Shown piece by piece: positions 17,244 to 25,200 of a DNA stretch of 64,000 nucleotides. The number at the start of each line of letters is the position of its first letter. Position 1 is the first letter of the stretch. A program made the position numbers and the translations under genes. Origin of the DNA: Prosthecobacter sp. (GTDB lineage: Bacteria > Verrucomicrobiota > Verrucomicrobiia > Verrucomicrobiales > Verrucomicrobiaceae); assembly GCF_034366625.1 (NCBI RefSeq), contig NZ_JAXMIH010000028.1, positions 124,001 to 188,000 of the forward strand, written 5' to 3'. The notes under the pieces were generated by a model that worked only from the letters and a program-made list of their open reading frames with translations, had not been told where the DNA came from and ran no database searches.

Positions 17244-17271
17244 ATTATATAATTTCCACAAATATTGTCAA
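17244..17271 (-). promoter_or_regulatory. Consensus sigma70-type promoter of the haloperoxidase gene
   Basis: Read on the minus strand: TTGACA (17271-17266), 16-base spacer, TATAAT (17249-17244). Both hexamers are perfect consensus. Start codon is at 17205, leaving a leader of about 30 bases. The outermost base of the -35 box is the first base of the transposon target duplication, so the insertion abuts but preserves the promoter. Confidence 0.8.
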
Positions 17272-17278
17272 TAAACCT
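17271..17278. repeat. Target-site duplication, left copy
   Basis: ATAAACCT, repeated exactly at 19355-19362 immediately outside the opposite inverted repeat. An 8-base duplication is the size expected for IS1595-family insertions. Confidence 0.92.
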
Positions 17279-17300
17279 CGGGATTATCCCTTTGGCATAC
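17279..17300. repeat. Left terminal inverted repeat of the IS1595 element
   Basis: CGGGATTATCCCTTTGGCATAC; pairs with 19333-19354 with one mismatch (G/A at the sixteenth to seventeenth base region). The outer GGGATTATCCC is itself an 11-base near-palindrome. Confidence 0.92.
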
Positions 17301-17350
17301 GTTTCTGGAACACTTCTCCGAAATGGAGGTGGTTTGTGAGTAGCGAAATC

Positions 17351-18202
17351 TCAACGCCCGGGAAGAGGTGCCATTCCAGCAGGCTTTGGTGGCAAGCGAG
17401 CAAGCTGCTGCTCCTTCTGCAAAGAAGCGATGCAGGCGTTAGCCGCGTCGAGTTTTTTCGTCAATTCTACTGTTTCATTGTTGGCATCGGCCAGTTGTTG
17501 GAACGTGGAGCTAAAGCTAGCGCGCACTATCTCCAATTCCCTCTCCGCCTCGCTGGCGCGAATCTCGCTCATTGTCTGGTTTCCGGGCGTCCAGTTGTGA
17601 GACCCTGCGTATGCGAGTCCCTTCTCGTTAGGGGCATAAATAATGTGGCCTTGAGCGGTTTTGCCAATCCGGTCGATAAGGTGAAAATCGATTTCCAATT
17701 CTCGCAGAAGCCCCTGCGCGTTCGCTTGAGAAATAGAAAGCTCGTTCGAGACCTCCATAAAAGCCCCCTCTTTGAATTTGAACAGGAAACTAAGAACAGA
17801 GCGATGCTGGCCGCAATTCTGAAGAATATCAGCAGGCTTCTGAAGCGCTTGGCTCACCGCTTCCAAGGATGCGAGTTGCTGCTCTTTTTCAGAAAGCTCC
17901 CCCTCCAAGACATCGACCCTTAAAGCCCTCTCCGATGCCAACTCCAATGCAATCCGCGAAGTTTCCTTTGCGTTCAGCCACAGCACCACAAAGACTGTCG
18001 TGGCTCCGAGTGCTGATAAAAACAGCGTTTCTGCTGTGTGTCGCGACAAACAGTCTGTTAGTGCTGGCCACCACGAATCCCGAAACCACGCTAGGATTGC
18101 TAGGAGCACTGTCCCTGATCCTCCTGCTATCCATTCCACCGTGTCTGTGCGCAATGATTGCCACACGCGTTGTCGGAGCCGGTCAGGAAGATCATCGCTC
18201 AT
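17351..18202 (-). CDS. Transposon passenger: two-TM protein with coiled coils and winged-helix-like domain
   Basis: 283 aa from ATG 18202 (a GTG at 18265 would extend it by 21 residues). Two membrane segments lie near residues 25-42 (GSGTVLLAILAWF) and 60-76 (LFLSALGATTVFVVLWL). A coiled coil follows, then a segment from about 130 to 200 that reads like a winged helix (SVLSFLFKFKEGAFMEV, SQANAQGLLRELEIDF, GHIIYAPNEKG), then a second coiled coil to a Pro-rich end. It lies inside the IS1595 element, downstream of the transposase and on the same strand. Composition differs from chromosomal neighbours. Function unknown: a membrane-tethered regulator or a cargo (for example defence) protein are both possible. 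Confidence 0.8.
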   Translation of the reverse strand: MSDDLPDRLRQRVWQSLRTDTVEWIAGGSGTVLLAILAWFRDSWWPALTDCLSRHTAETLFLSALGATTVFVVLWLNAKETSRIALELASERALRVDVLEGELSEKEQQLASLEAVSQALQKPADILQNCGQHRSVLSFLFKFKEGAFMEVSNELSISQANAQGLLRELEIDFHLIDRIGKTAQGHIIYAPNEKGLAYAGSHNWTPGNQTMSEIRASEAERELEIVRASFSSTFQQLADANNETVELTKKLDAANACIASLQKEQQLARLPPKPAGMAPLPGR

Positions 18203-18267
18203 ATCCAACGAGCGTAGGGAGCCAATCCGACCTTGGCAATCCCAAACCCAAGCCCTAAAATGCACCC

Positions 18268-18450
18268 ATGCCCACGAAGCCCAAAACCACCCTTCGCCAA
18301 GCCAGAGAGAGCGGCGACCTTGAAGCGTTCATCAAGGAGCGCAAATCCTCCGCGCCAGCCAACAAGCCCCGCCTGCTCAAGACGCTTGAGCAGATGGAGA
18401 AGGCTGAACGGCCAAAAACTCGGAAACGAGGCGCGGAAACATCTCTTTAG
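18268..18450 (+). CDS. Small Lys-rich ORF inside the IS1595 element
   Basis: 60 aa, convergent with and overlapping the transposase 3' end by 74 bases. The sequence (LRQARESGDLEAFIKERKSS, then a basic tail) has normal protein composition and helix propensity rather than shadow-frame composition. From memory, short proteins of this type occur beside IS1595-family transposases, which I could not verify. It may be an accessory or regulatory protein, or a chance frame. Confidence 0.5.
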   Translation: MPTKPKTTLRQARESGDLEAFIKERKSSAPANKPRLLKTLEQMEKAERPKTRKRGAETSL

Positions 18451-19306
18451 GGATGTGCCGGTTGTTGTGCCGGAACTCGAACTCCTTCGCGTATTTCTTC
18501 AAGTGCTTGCGGCTCACGTGCATGTGCGTGCTGCGAACGCTGTCCTTGAAGATTTTCCAGAACGATTCGATGCCGTTCACATGGATTTCGCCACGGGCGT
18601 ATTCCCTCGCGCCGTGCTTGACGGTTTCGTGCTTGAAGCCGCGTGTTTTCAGGATGCGATAGGAGCGGTGTTCATCGGTGTGGATTGTGGCGTCGGAGGC
18701 CACGTTGCTTTCAATGTGCGGAAGCAGCGTCTCGCGCTTCGCGTCGGAAACCACTTCCGTGATGATGTCGCCGTCGCGTTCCATCATGCCAAAGAGCAAT
18801 GTCTTGTTTGGTTCGCCGCAGCCGGGCAATCCTCCCGCCACACGCCCGCCGATAACGGTCTCGTCAATTTCCACGATGTTCTCAAGGATGCGGTCACCGT
18901 CCACGTCAGCCATGTGCTTGCGGATCTCATGGCCCATACGCCAAGCGGTCTTGTAGGTGACACCAAGCTGGCGCTCCAGCTCCTTTGCGGACACACCATG
19001 CCGGGACGTGGTGAACAGGTAGATGGCGTAAAACCAGAGCTGCAAGGGCGTGTGGGAGGCTTCAAACGGCGTTCCCACGGTCGGGTGGATGTGATGGCCG
19101 CACCACTGGCAGGAAAAGGCGCGCTCGGCTTGGATGCGATACCACTTGGCCGAACGCTCGCATTTGGGGCATGCGTGGCCGTCGCCAAAGCGGTTCTTGA
19201 AGACGTGAGCCAAACAGGTGTCGTCATCGGGGAACAGTTGGAAGAACTCGCGGACGGTGATGCTGTCCTGGCCCCTCTTTTGGAACTTCACGTCTTTTTT
19301 CTTCAT
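18377..19306 (-). CDS. IS1595-family transposase
   Basis: 309 aa, full length for the family. N-terminal zinc ribbon: Cys46/Cys49 (CPKC) and Cys66/Cys69 (CQWC). A helix-turn-helix-like segment follows (GVSAKELERQLGVTYKTAWRM). The catalytic DDE/DDN core is intact: Asp148 in VEIDETVIGG, Asp211 in TIHTDEHRSY, and Asn244 or Glu247 in HVNGIESFW. The enzyme cuts the element ends and joins them to target DNA. The TTGACA of the right inverted repeat (19336-19341) may serve as its -35 box, with only a weak -10. No frameshift seen, so the element may be active. Confidence 0.95.
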   Translation of the reverse strand: MKKKDVKFQKRGQDSITVREFFQLFPDDDTCLAHVFKNRFGDGHACPKCERSAKWYRIQAERAFSCQWCGHHIHPTVGTPFEASHTPLQLWFYAIYLFTTSRHGVSAKELERQLGVTYKTAWRMGHEIRKHMADVDGDRILENIVEIDETVIGGRVAGGLPGCGEPNKTLLFGMMERDGDIITEVVSDAKRETLLPHIESNVASDATIHTDEHRSYRILKTRGFKHETVKHGAREYARGEIHVNGIESFWKIFKDSVRSTHMHVSRKHLKKYAKEFEFRHNNRHIPKEMFPRLVSEFLAVQPSPSAQAS

Positions 19307-19332
19307 GCGCCAACCCTAGCGCATTCGTTACC

Positions 19333-19354
19333 GTATGTCAAAGGGATAATCCCG
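19333..19354. repeat. Right terminal inverted repeat of the IS1595 element
   Basis: GTATGTCAAAGGGATAATCCCG, inverse of 17279-17300 with one mismatch. The mismatch turns TTGGCA into TTGACA on the minus strand, a consensus -35 hexamer facing the transposase. Confidence 0.92.
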
Positions 19355-19362
19355 ATAAACCT
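19355..19362. repeat. Target-site duplication, right copy
   Basis: ATAAACCT, identical to 17271-17278. Confidence 0.92.
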
Positions 19363-19372
19363 TAACGGTTTA
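19363..19372. repeat. Right arm of the split inverted repeat
   Basis: TAACGGTTTA, inverse complement of 17223-17232. It is now about 2.1 kb from its partner because of the IS1595 insertion. Confidence 0.6.
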
Positions 19373-19430
19373 ATAACCTGAAGATAGAAATCCTCGCCCT
19401 CGACTGTCTCCACAGCTTCCCATTCCACCC

Positions 19431-20132
19431 ATGCGCCTTCACACCTCCCTGCCCTGCCTCGCCCTGCTTTTCGGCCTCATCCATACCACGGGCGCTGCCG
19501 ACACTCCTGCCGCCAAAGCTCCACAGGCCAAACGCGCCCCGAATCCGACCATGGCCCCCATTCAAGATGTGGCCGGGCTGCCTCGGGTGCTGCTCATCGG
19601 CGATTCCATCTCCATCGGCTACACCGTGCCGACCCGAAAGCTGCTGGAAGGCAAGGCCAACGTCCACCGTATCCCGACCAACGGCGGTCCGACCAAGAAC
19701 GGTGTCGCGAACATCCAGAAATGGCTCGGCACCGGCAAATGGGACGTGATTCATTTCAACTGGGGCATCCACGACCTCAAATACATGCCCGATGGCAAAC
19801 GCCAGGTCGAACCCGCAGACTACGAAGCCAATCTGCGCAGCCTCGTCGCTACCCTGAAAGCCACCGGTGCCAAGCTGATCTGGGCCACCACGACGCCGAT
19901 TCCCGAAGGCGAACTCAACCCGCAGCGTAAATTCGGCCAGGTGCCCGAATACAACGCCATCGCCGCCAAAGTGATGGCCGAGAACGGTGTCGCCATCGAC
20001 GACCTCAACGCCCACATCACCCCGCACCTCGCCACGATGCAGAACCCGCGTGATGTGCATTACACAGCGGCAGGCAGCGAGCATTTGGCCCAGAAAGTCG
20101 CAGAGGAAATTGGCAAGGCGCTGGCGAAGTAG
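19431..20132 (+). CDS. SGNH/GDSL-family hydrolase, secreted
   Basis: 233 aa with signal peptide ending near residue 22 (GLIHTTGAA). All four SGNH blocks are visible: block I LLIGDSISIGY with the nucleophilic Ser, block II Gly in NGGPTKNG, block III Asn in HFNWGIHDLK, and block V Asp-x-x-His in RDVHYTAAG. Enzymes of this fold deacylate or hydrolyse esters of glycans and lipids. It was originally divergent from the haloperoxidase gene and is now separated from it by the IS1595 element. lysA follows 64 bases downstream on the same strand. Confidence 0.92.
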   Translation: MRLHTSLPCLALLFGLIHTTGAADTPAAKAPQAKRAPNPTMAPIQDVAGLPRVLLIGDSISIGYTVPTRKLLEGKANVHRIPTNGGPTKNGVANIQKWLGTGKWDVIHFNWGIHDLKYMPDGKRQVEPADYEANLRSLVATLKATGAKLIWATTTPIPEGELNPQRKFGQVPEYNAIAAKVMAENGVAIDDLNAHITPHLATMQNPRDVHYTAAGSEHLAQKVAEEIGKALAK

Positions 20133-20196
20133 CTGCATTCTGGCGTCGCAGGCCGGTTGCGCCGGGGTGAATCCCGCTTATCTACGCGGCCCGCTT

Positions 20197-21489
20197 ATGC
20201 ACAGCTTTCATTACCACCAAGGCCAGTTGTTTGCCGAAAACGTCCCGCTTCAGTCGCTCGCCGAACAGCACGGCACACCGCTGTATGTCTATTCCAAGGC
20301 CACCATCACCGGCCACTTCACGCGTCTTGATGCGGCTCTTTCCAAGCTGAACCACCTCATCTGCTACGCGGTGAAGGCGAACTCGAACCTCGCCGTGCTC
20401 AACACCATCGCCAAGCTCGGCGGTGGCTTTGACATCGTTTCCGCCGGCGAGCTCTACCGCGTCATCAAGGCCGGTGGCGATCCCGCGAAGTGTACTTTCG
20501 CCGGTGTCGGCAAAACACGCGACGAGATCGAATACGCCCTCAAATCCGGCATTTACTGTTTCAACGCCGAGTCCGAGGCCGAGCTGCACTACATCAACCA
20601 AGTCGCCGGGGAACTCGGCCTGCAAGCGCCTGTGGCCGTGCGCGTGAACCCGAACGTGGATGCGAAGACGCATGCCAAGATCACCACCGGCAAGAGCGAG
20701 AACAAGTTCGGCATCGATTTCGACCAGATCCTCGATGTGTATGCCCGCGTCGCCGCCGACTGCCCGAATCTCGTCATCAAGGGCCTGCAAATGCACATCG
20801 GCTCGCAGCTCACCAATGTTGATCCCTTCCTCGAAGCCGTGCAGAAGGTCATCCCGCTGGTGAAGCAGGTGAAACAGAGCTACGGCATCGAATTCTTCAG
20901 CATCGGCGGCGGCATCGGCATCAATTACAAGCAGAGCCTCGACTCCGGTGATTCCGCGTGGTGGCAGGAAAATGCGGACACGCATCCGCTGACCGTGCAG
21001 GCTTACGCCGACGCCGTCGTGCCGCATCTCGCGCCGCTCGGGCTGCGCATTCTTTGTGAACCCGGCCGCTTTATGGTCGGCAATGCCGGCGTGCTGCTCA
21101 CCAAGGTGCTCTATGAGAAGCGCGGCTCCGCCAAGATCTTCAAGATCGTCGATGCCGGCATGAACGACCTCATCCGTCCGACACTTTACGAAGGCTGGCA
21201 TCAAATCACGCCATTGAAGCAGCCGACGACCGATGCGCTCGAAAAAGTCGATGTCGTCGGACCCATCTGCGAATCCGGCGACTTCCTCGCCCAGAACCGT
21301 GAACTCCCGCTCGTCAAAGAGGGTGAGTATCTCGCTGTGCTCAGCGCCGGGGCCTACGGTTTCACGATGGCCTCGAACTACAACACGCGTCCCATGCCCG
21401 CTGAAATCCTCGTCGATGGTGACAAGGCCACTGTCGTGCGTGAACGTCAGACGCTTGACGACGTGCTCAAAGGCGAACACATCGCCTGA
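20197..21489 (+). CDS. lysA: Diaminopimelate decarboxylase
   Basis: 430 aa from ATG 20197. It removes CO2 from meso-diaminopimelate to give L-lysine, a PLP enzyme of the alanine-racemase-like fold III. Seen: PLP lysine Lys60 in CYAVKANSN, HIGSQ, the phosphate-binding GGGIGINY, EPGRFMVGNAG, the C-terminal active-site Cys in GPICESGDFLA, and GAYGFTMASNYN. Length and motif order match LysA. It begins a plus-strand set with metF and the ROK kinase. A small inserted stretch (SAWWQENADTHPLTVQ) after the GGG loop is common in this phylum-type enzyme. Confidence 0.97.
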   Translation: MHSFHYHQGQLFAENVPLQSLAEQHGTPLYVYSKATITGHFTRLDAALSKLNHLICYAVKANSNLAVLNTIAKLGGGFDIVSAGELYRVIKAGGDPAKCTFAGVGKTRDEIEYALKSGIYCFNAESEAELHYINQVAGELGLQAPVAVRVNPNVDAKTHAKITTGKSENKFGIDFDQILDVYARVAADCPNLVIKGLQMHIGSQLTNVDPFLEAVQKVIPLVKQVKQSYGIEFFSIGGGIGINYKQSLDSGDSAWWQENADTHPLTVQAYADAVVPHLAPLGLRILCEPGRFMVGNAGVLLTKVLYEKRGSAKIFKIVDAGMNDLIRPTLYEGWHQITPLKQPTTDALEKVDVVGPICESGDFLAQNRELPLVKEGEYLAVLSAGAYGFTMASNYNTRPMPAEILVDGDKATVVRERQTLDDVLKGEHIA

Positions 21490-21522
21490 GACAACTGAGA
21501 ACCGAGTACTGCGAACCACTAG

Positions 21523-22446
21523 ATGCACATCGCCGACATCCTCAAAGCCCAGCGCCCCACGCTGTCGTTCGAGTTCTTTCCCCCAAAGACCGCCGAGTCA
21601 TCGGAGGCGTTGTATCGCACCATCGGCGAACTCGAAGCCTTCAAACCCTCGTTCGTCAGCGTCACTTATGGAGCAGGTGGTTCCACGCGTGAACTCACGC
21701 ACGATCTCGTCGTGCGCATCAAAACGACGACTTCGCTCGATCCCATCCCGCATCTCACCTGCGTTTGCCACAGTGAAGCCGACATCGCTGGCATCCTCGA
21801 ACGCTATGCGAAGGCCGGGGTGAGCAACATCCTCGCTCTCGGTGGCGATCCCCCGCAGAGCCTCACCGGCTACGACCGTGCGAAGGATGCTTTCCAGCAC
21901 GCCGCTGATCTCGTGGCCTTCATCAGGAAGTTCATCGACACGGGCGCGCATCCTGATCCGCGCGGCTTCGGCATCGGCGTCGCCGGTTTCCCCGAAGGTC
22001 ATCCCACCACGCCGAACCGCGTGCTGGAAATGGATTATCTCAAAGCCAAGGTCGATGCCGGCGCGGACTACATCTGCACGCAGTTGTTCTTCGACAACCA
22101 CGACTTCTACGACTTCCGCGAGCGCTGCCAGCTCGCTGGCATCAACATTCCCATCATCGCCGGCATCATGCCCATCACCAGTGCCGCCGGCATGCGCCGC
22201 ATGGCCGAACTGGCCGCCGGGGCGCGTTATCCGGCCAAGCTGCTGCGTGCCATCCAGCGCTGCGGTGGTGACGAGGCCGCCGTACAGAAAGTCGGCATCC
22301 ACTACGCAACCGAGCAGTGCCATGACCTGCTCGATCACGGTGTCGATGGCATCCATTTCTACACCTTGAACAAATCCCACGCCACGCGCGAGATCTACTC
22401 CAGCCTCGGCATCCGTGACTCCGCCGCCGTGCGTCCGCAATCATGA
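21523..22446 (+). CDS. metF: 5,10-methylenetetrahydrofolate reductase
   Basis: 307 aa. A flavoprotein that reduces methylene-THF to methyl-THF for methionine synthesis. MTHFR signature segments are present: FEFFPPKTAES at the N-terminus with the catalytic Glu, SVTYGAGGSTRE, LTCVCHSEADI, NILALGGDPP, VAGFPEGHP, DYICTQLFFDN and GIMPITSAAG. The stop overlaps the next start by four bases (ATGA, 22443-22446), showing coupling with the ROK kinase. It starts 33 bases after lysA. Confidence 0.97.
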   Translation: MHIADILKAQRPTLSFEFFPPKTAESSEALYRTIGELEAFKPSFVSVTYGAGGSTRELTHDLVVRIKTTTSLDPIPHLTCVCHSEADIAGILERYAKAGVSNILALGGDPPQSLTGYDRAKDAFQHAADLVAFIRKFIDTGAHPDPRGFGIGVAGFPEGHPTTPNRVLEMDYLKAKVDAGADYICTQLFFDNHDFYDFRERCQLAGINIPIIAGIMPITSAAGMRRMAELAAGARYPAKLLRAIQRCGGDEAAVQKVGIHYATEQCHDLLDHGVDGIHFYTLNKSHATREIYSSLGIRDSAAVRPQS

Positions 22447-23390
22447 GCGAAGAACTGCCCCTCATCGCCGCCATCGAGGCAGGCGGCACGAAATTCGTCT
22501 GCGCCGTCGGCACCGGGCCACATGACGTGCGCGAAGTCACCCGCATCGCCACCACCACGCCCGAAGACACGCTCGCCGGGGTGACTCGTTTCCTCTCGAT
22601 GGCAAAATCGAAGCACGGCCCCTTTGCCGCCATCGGCATCGGCTCCTTCGGACCCATTGATCTCGACAAAAACAGCGAGACTTACGGCTACATCACCTCC
22701 ACGCCGAAACCCGGCTGGCAGTTCACCAACATCGTGCCGAAGCTGCGTGAGCGTTATCACGTCCCCATCGCCTGGGACACCGATGTGAACGCCGCCGTGC
22801 TCGCCGAATTCCTCTGGGGCGCTGGACAAAACACGGATCCACTCATCTACATCACCGTCGGCACCGGCGTTGGTGGTGGCGTGCTCATCAACGGCCAGCT
22901 TCTGCACGGATTGTTGCATCCCGAGATCGGCCACCTCCTGGTGCCACCACCGCACAACTCCACCGCCGTTCAGCAGGCCTGCCACTGCCCGTTTCACAAG
23001 AGCTGCGTCGAAGGCTACGTCAGCGGCTCCGCCCTCGCCTCCCGCTGGGGTGTCAAAGCCGACGCCCTGCCGCCCGATCATCCCGCCTGGGAGGAAGTCG
23101 CCGATGTCATGGCACATGCGTTGATGAATCTGACACTCAGCCTCTGCCCCAAGCGCATCATCCTCGGCGGCGGCGTCATGAGCCAGGAACACATCCTGCC
23201 CTTGATCCGCGGCCGCCTCCTCAAACTCAACAACGGCTACCTCCGCGTCCCCGAACTCGGCCGTACCATCGACGACTTCATCGTCGCCCCAGGTTTGGGA
23301 GCACGCTCAGGTTTGCTTGGGGCGCTGGCGCTTGGGAAGTATGAGTTGGATCGGCATTTGAATGATACTAATAGCGCTCCAATCGTCTGA
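22443..23390 (+). CDS. ROK-family sugar kinase (fructokinase/glucokinase type)
   Basis: 315 aa. ROK kinases phosphorylate hexoses with ATP. Seen: AAIEAGGTKFVCAVG (phosphate 1), GIGSFGPIDLD, the sugar-binding WDTDVNAAVLAEF with catalytic Asp, TVGTGVGGGVLING (phosphate 2), and the zinc site HPEIGHLL followed by CHCPFHKSCVEGYVSG. The GSFGPID form and spacing favour the fructokinase (Mak/ScrK-type ROK) branch. Translationally coupled to metF, an unusual partner, so the pairing may reflect shared expression rather than a pathway. Confidence 0.92.
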   Translation: MSEELPLIAAIEAGGTKFVCAVGTGPHDVREVTRIATTTPEDTLAGVTRFLSMAKSKHGPFAAIGIGSFGPIDLDKNSETYGYITSTPKPGWQFTNIVPKLRERYHVPIAWDTDVNAAVLAEFLWGAGQNTDPLIYITVGTGVGGGVLINGQLLHGLLHPEIGHLLVPPPHNSTAVQQACHCPFHKSCVEGYVSGSALASRWGVKADALPPDHPAWEEVADVMAHALMNLTLSLCPKRIILGGGVMSQEHILPLIRGRLLKLNNGYLRVPELGRTIDDFIVAPGLGARSGLLGALALGKYELDRHLNDTNSAPIV

Positions 23391-23416
23391 GATAGTAACA
23401 GGCAGATTGAAGTTCT

Positions 23417-23815
23417 ATGAACGGCAGCACAGCGGAACCCTGCACCAAGTGTGGTTCTCGCGACTTCGGCATCTGGACTTCAGCGTCCACCGGTAAGATT
23501 CACCGTTACTGTCGCCCGTGTCGCCGAATCCGGGCTGCCGCATACTCCGCTCGCAAGAAAGCAAGCCAATCGAGCCATACTCAAAGCGCATGGCTCGCCA
23601 AATTGGCCATGTTTGATCACTGTCCGATCTGCAACCGCCTTTGGAGCAAAATCCCCGCGCGACCAGATCTGCGTTATCGTCACATATGGACCAAGGATCA
23701 CATTATTCCCCTCGCTCGGGGAGGCACGGACCACATCGACAATATACAACCCGCCTGCTATCAATGTAACTCAGGCAAGTGCGACGGCAGAACTCCCAAA
23801 AACCGAGGTATGTAG
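23417..23815 (+). CDS. HNH endonuclease
   Basis: 132 aa. N-terminal zinc-finger-like CTKCGSRDF with CRPC, then CPIC, and a C-terminal HNH core: KDHIIPLARGGTDHIDNIQPACYQCNSGK with His/Asn catalytic positions and the second CxxC. Short free-standing HNH proteins cut DNA; many are mobile or phage-linked. The gene is richer in A+T than metF and lysA upstream, suggesting acquisition. It ends the plus-strand run and is convergent with a methyltransferase. No restriction partner is recognised. Confidence 0.88.
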   Translation: MNGSTAEPCTKCGSRDFGIWTSASTGKIHRYCRPCRRIRAAAYSARKKASQSSHTQSAWLAKLAMFDHCPICNRLWSKIPARPDLRYRHIWTKDHIIPLARGGTDHIDNIQPACYQCNSGKCDGRTPKNRGM

Positions 23816-23861
23816 CCCCTATATTCGGACGGCAGGATGAACTCCACTGCTGGCACAATGT

Positions 23862-24470
23862 TCATTCCAGCCATGTGAAAAGCCTCTGGTAGCCGTCGAA
23901 CTCGAGCTTCCAGCCTCTTGATCTCAAAAAGGGGTCACTGAGGCCGGCTTTGCCGCCGGTCGCGAATTTGCAGTCATCCAGCAGGATTCCAGCGGGCCGC
24001 TGGAGTTTGCCGTGGGCCGCGCCAACCTCGGCAAGCTGGTGCAACTGACACGGCAACGGATTGTTGGGGTTGTGATCGAAGGAATCGAAATAAATGAAAT
24101 CAATGGGCTCGCTGCGCTGGGAAAGCGCGATCACCGAGTCCCCGATGTGAAAATTGGCCGAATCCTGCAGCCCGAAGAGACTCAGCAGCTCACGTGCCCG
24201 CGCGACATGGTTGGGATCCTTGTCGTAGGAGTCGAAGACACAGCCGAGCTCCCTGGCCAGCAGCGCGAAAATGACCGTGCTTTGCCCGTCATGGCCGCGG
24301 TTCTCGATGTGCGCCTGTGTCGTGGCGGCCGGCTGTCCGCGAAAGCATCCGGTCTCGACGATTCTTCGCATCTTGTGACGGATGATGAACTCCGCAGCGA
24401 GGCGGAAAGATTTTTGCCTCGTGTTCCCCGCAAGCAACTCCACTTGCTCTAGCAGTTCTGTCTCTTGCAT
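23862..24470 (-). CDS. Class I SAM-dependent methyltransferase-like protein
   Basis: 202 aa. A Rossmann-type SAM fold is suggested by RRIVETGCFRG (motif I region), an acidic strand end CVFDSYDKDP (motif II), NFHIGDSVIAL (motif III) and IDFIYFDSFDHNP (motif IV), then ILLDDCKF. This layout matches the Methyltransf_24-type family. Substrate unknown; such proteins often act on sugars or small molecules. Located between a convergent HNH gene and, upstream, a GNAT gene on the same strand with a 118-base gap that contains a small palindrome. Confidence 0.7.
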   Translation of the reverse strand: MQETELLEQVELLAGNTRQKSFRLAAEFIIRHKMRRIVETGCFRGQPAATTQAHIENRGHDGQSTVIFALLARELGCVFDSYDKDPNHVARARELLSLFGLQDSANFHIGDSVIALSQRSEPIDFIYFDSFDHNPNNPLPCQLHQLAEVGAAHGKLQRPAGILLDDCKFATGGKAGLSDPFLRSRGWKLEFDGYQRLFTWLE

Positions 24471-24500
24471 GTTCGTTGGATGTCGGAGGTTGTGAAAATG

Positions 24501-24518
24501 CCAGGCAGGAATGCCTGG
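24501..24518. repeat. Short palindrome with GGCAGGAATGCC core
   Basis: CCAGGCA, four-base loop GGAA, TGCCTGG: a perfect 7-base stem. The core is the same as in the hairpin at 15742-15802. It lies between two minus-strand genes. Confidence 0.7.
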
Positions 24519-24588
24519 TCAGAGTGATCGCCGTCGGGCTGAAGATCAATGAACATCTGACACGAACACCCAACAGCTTGAGATCCGT

Positions 24589-25176
24589 TCACGCCGCCCT
24601 CTTCGTCCAAAACGTCAGCGTCTTCGGTGATTCGGCCGCCTCACCTATCTCCTTCCACACAAACGTGGCCTGCAACTCGGGATGCTTCACATAGCCTTGG
24701 CTGCGCCAGAAGTCGTCGAGCGGGCGGTATCCTGCGGGACGCAACGGATGATGGGCGGTGCGATCCACAGCGCAGAAGGTGCTGAGTTTCATGCCCAAGG
24801 CTTGAACATGGGCCTCACGACGAGCGAAGAACTCCTTGCCGATGCCCTGACCACGATACTCGGGTAGCAGGATGGATTCGCCGAAGTAGCAAATGGTGGC
24901 GAGATCGTAACCGGCCTTCACAAAGGCCACCTGAAACTCCGGGCCTTCATCCAGCATCGGCAGACAGGTGGTGGCACCGACGACACGATCACCGTCGAAG
25001 GCCAGCACGACCAGACTGCTCTTGGATTTCAGGTAGGTGCGCAGGTACTCGCGTTCGTAGTCGAGGCTGCCGTCGTAGAGATACGGGAACTCGCGAAACA
25101 CGGTGATGCGCAGGGAGCCGAGCGCATCGAGATGCGGTTCGAGTTCGGGGCCGTGGAAGTTTTGGAGACGAAGCAT
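24589..25176 (-). CDS. GNAT-family N-acetyltransferase
   Basis: 195 aa. GNAT fold with the acetyl-CoA pyrophosphate loop YRGQGIGKEFF (motif A), preceded by the beta4 strand CYFGESILLP, and a late YRPLDDFWRSQGY segment. Catalyses acetyl transfer to an unknown amine. No signal peptide. The neighbours (sufE, methyltransferase) give no clue to substrate. An imperfect inverted repeat (25201-25275) lies just upstream. Confidence 0.88.
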   Translation of the reverse strand: MLRLQNFHGPELEPHLDALGSLRITVFREFPYLYDGSLDYEREYLRTYLKSKSSLVVLAFDGDRVVGATTCLPMLDEGPEFQVAFVKAGYDLATICYFGESILLPEYRGQGIGKEFFARREAHVQALGMKLSTFCAVDRTAHHPLRPAGYRPLDDFWRSQGYVKHPELQATFVWKEIGEAAESPKTLTFWTKRAA

Positions 25177-25200
25177 CGGGAAGTGCAGTGTCCTGATTTT

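Larger units (their letters stand above)
17279..19354 (-). mobile_element. Complete IS1595-family (ISXO2-like) transposon with passenger genes
   Basis: 2076 bases bounded by 22-base terminal inverted repeats (17279-17300 and 19333-19354, one mismatch) and an exact 8-base direct duplication (ATAAACCT). It contains an IS1595-type transposase (18377-19306, minus), a membrane/winged-helix passenger gene (17351-18202, minus) and a small convergent ORF (18268-18450, plus). The intact ends and duplication indicate a fairly recent insertion. Target: the intergenic region between the haloperoxidase gene and the SGNH hydrolase gene. Confidence 0.93.
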
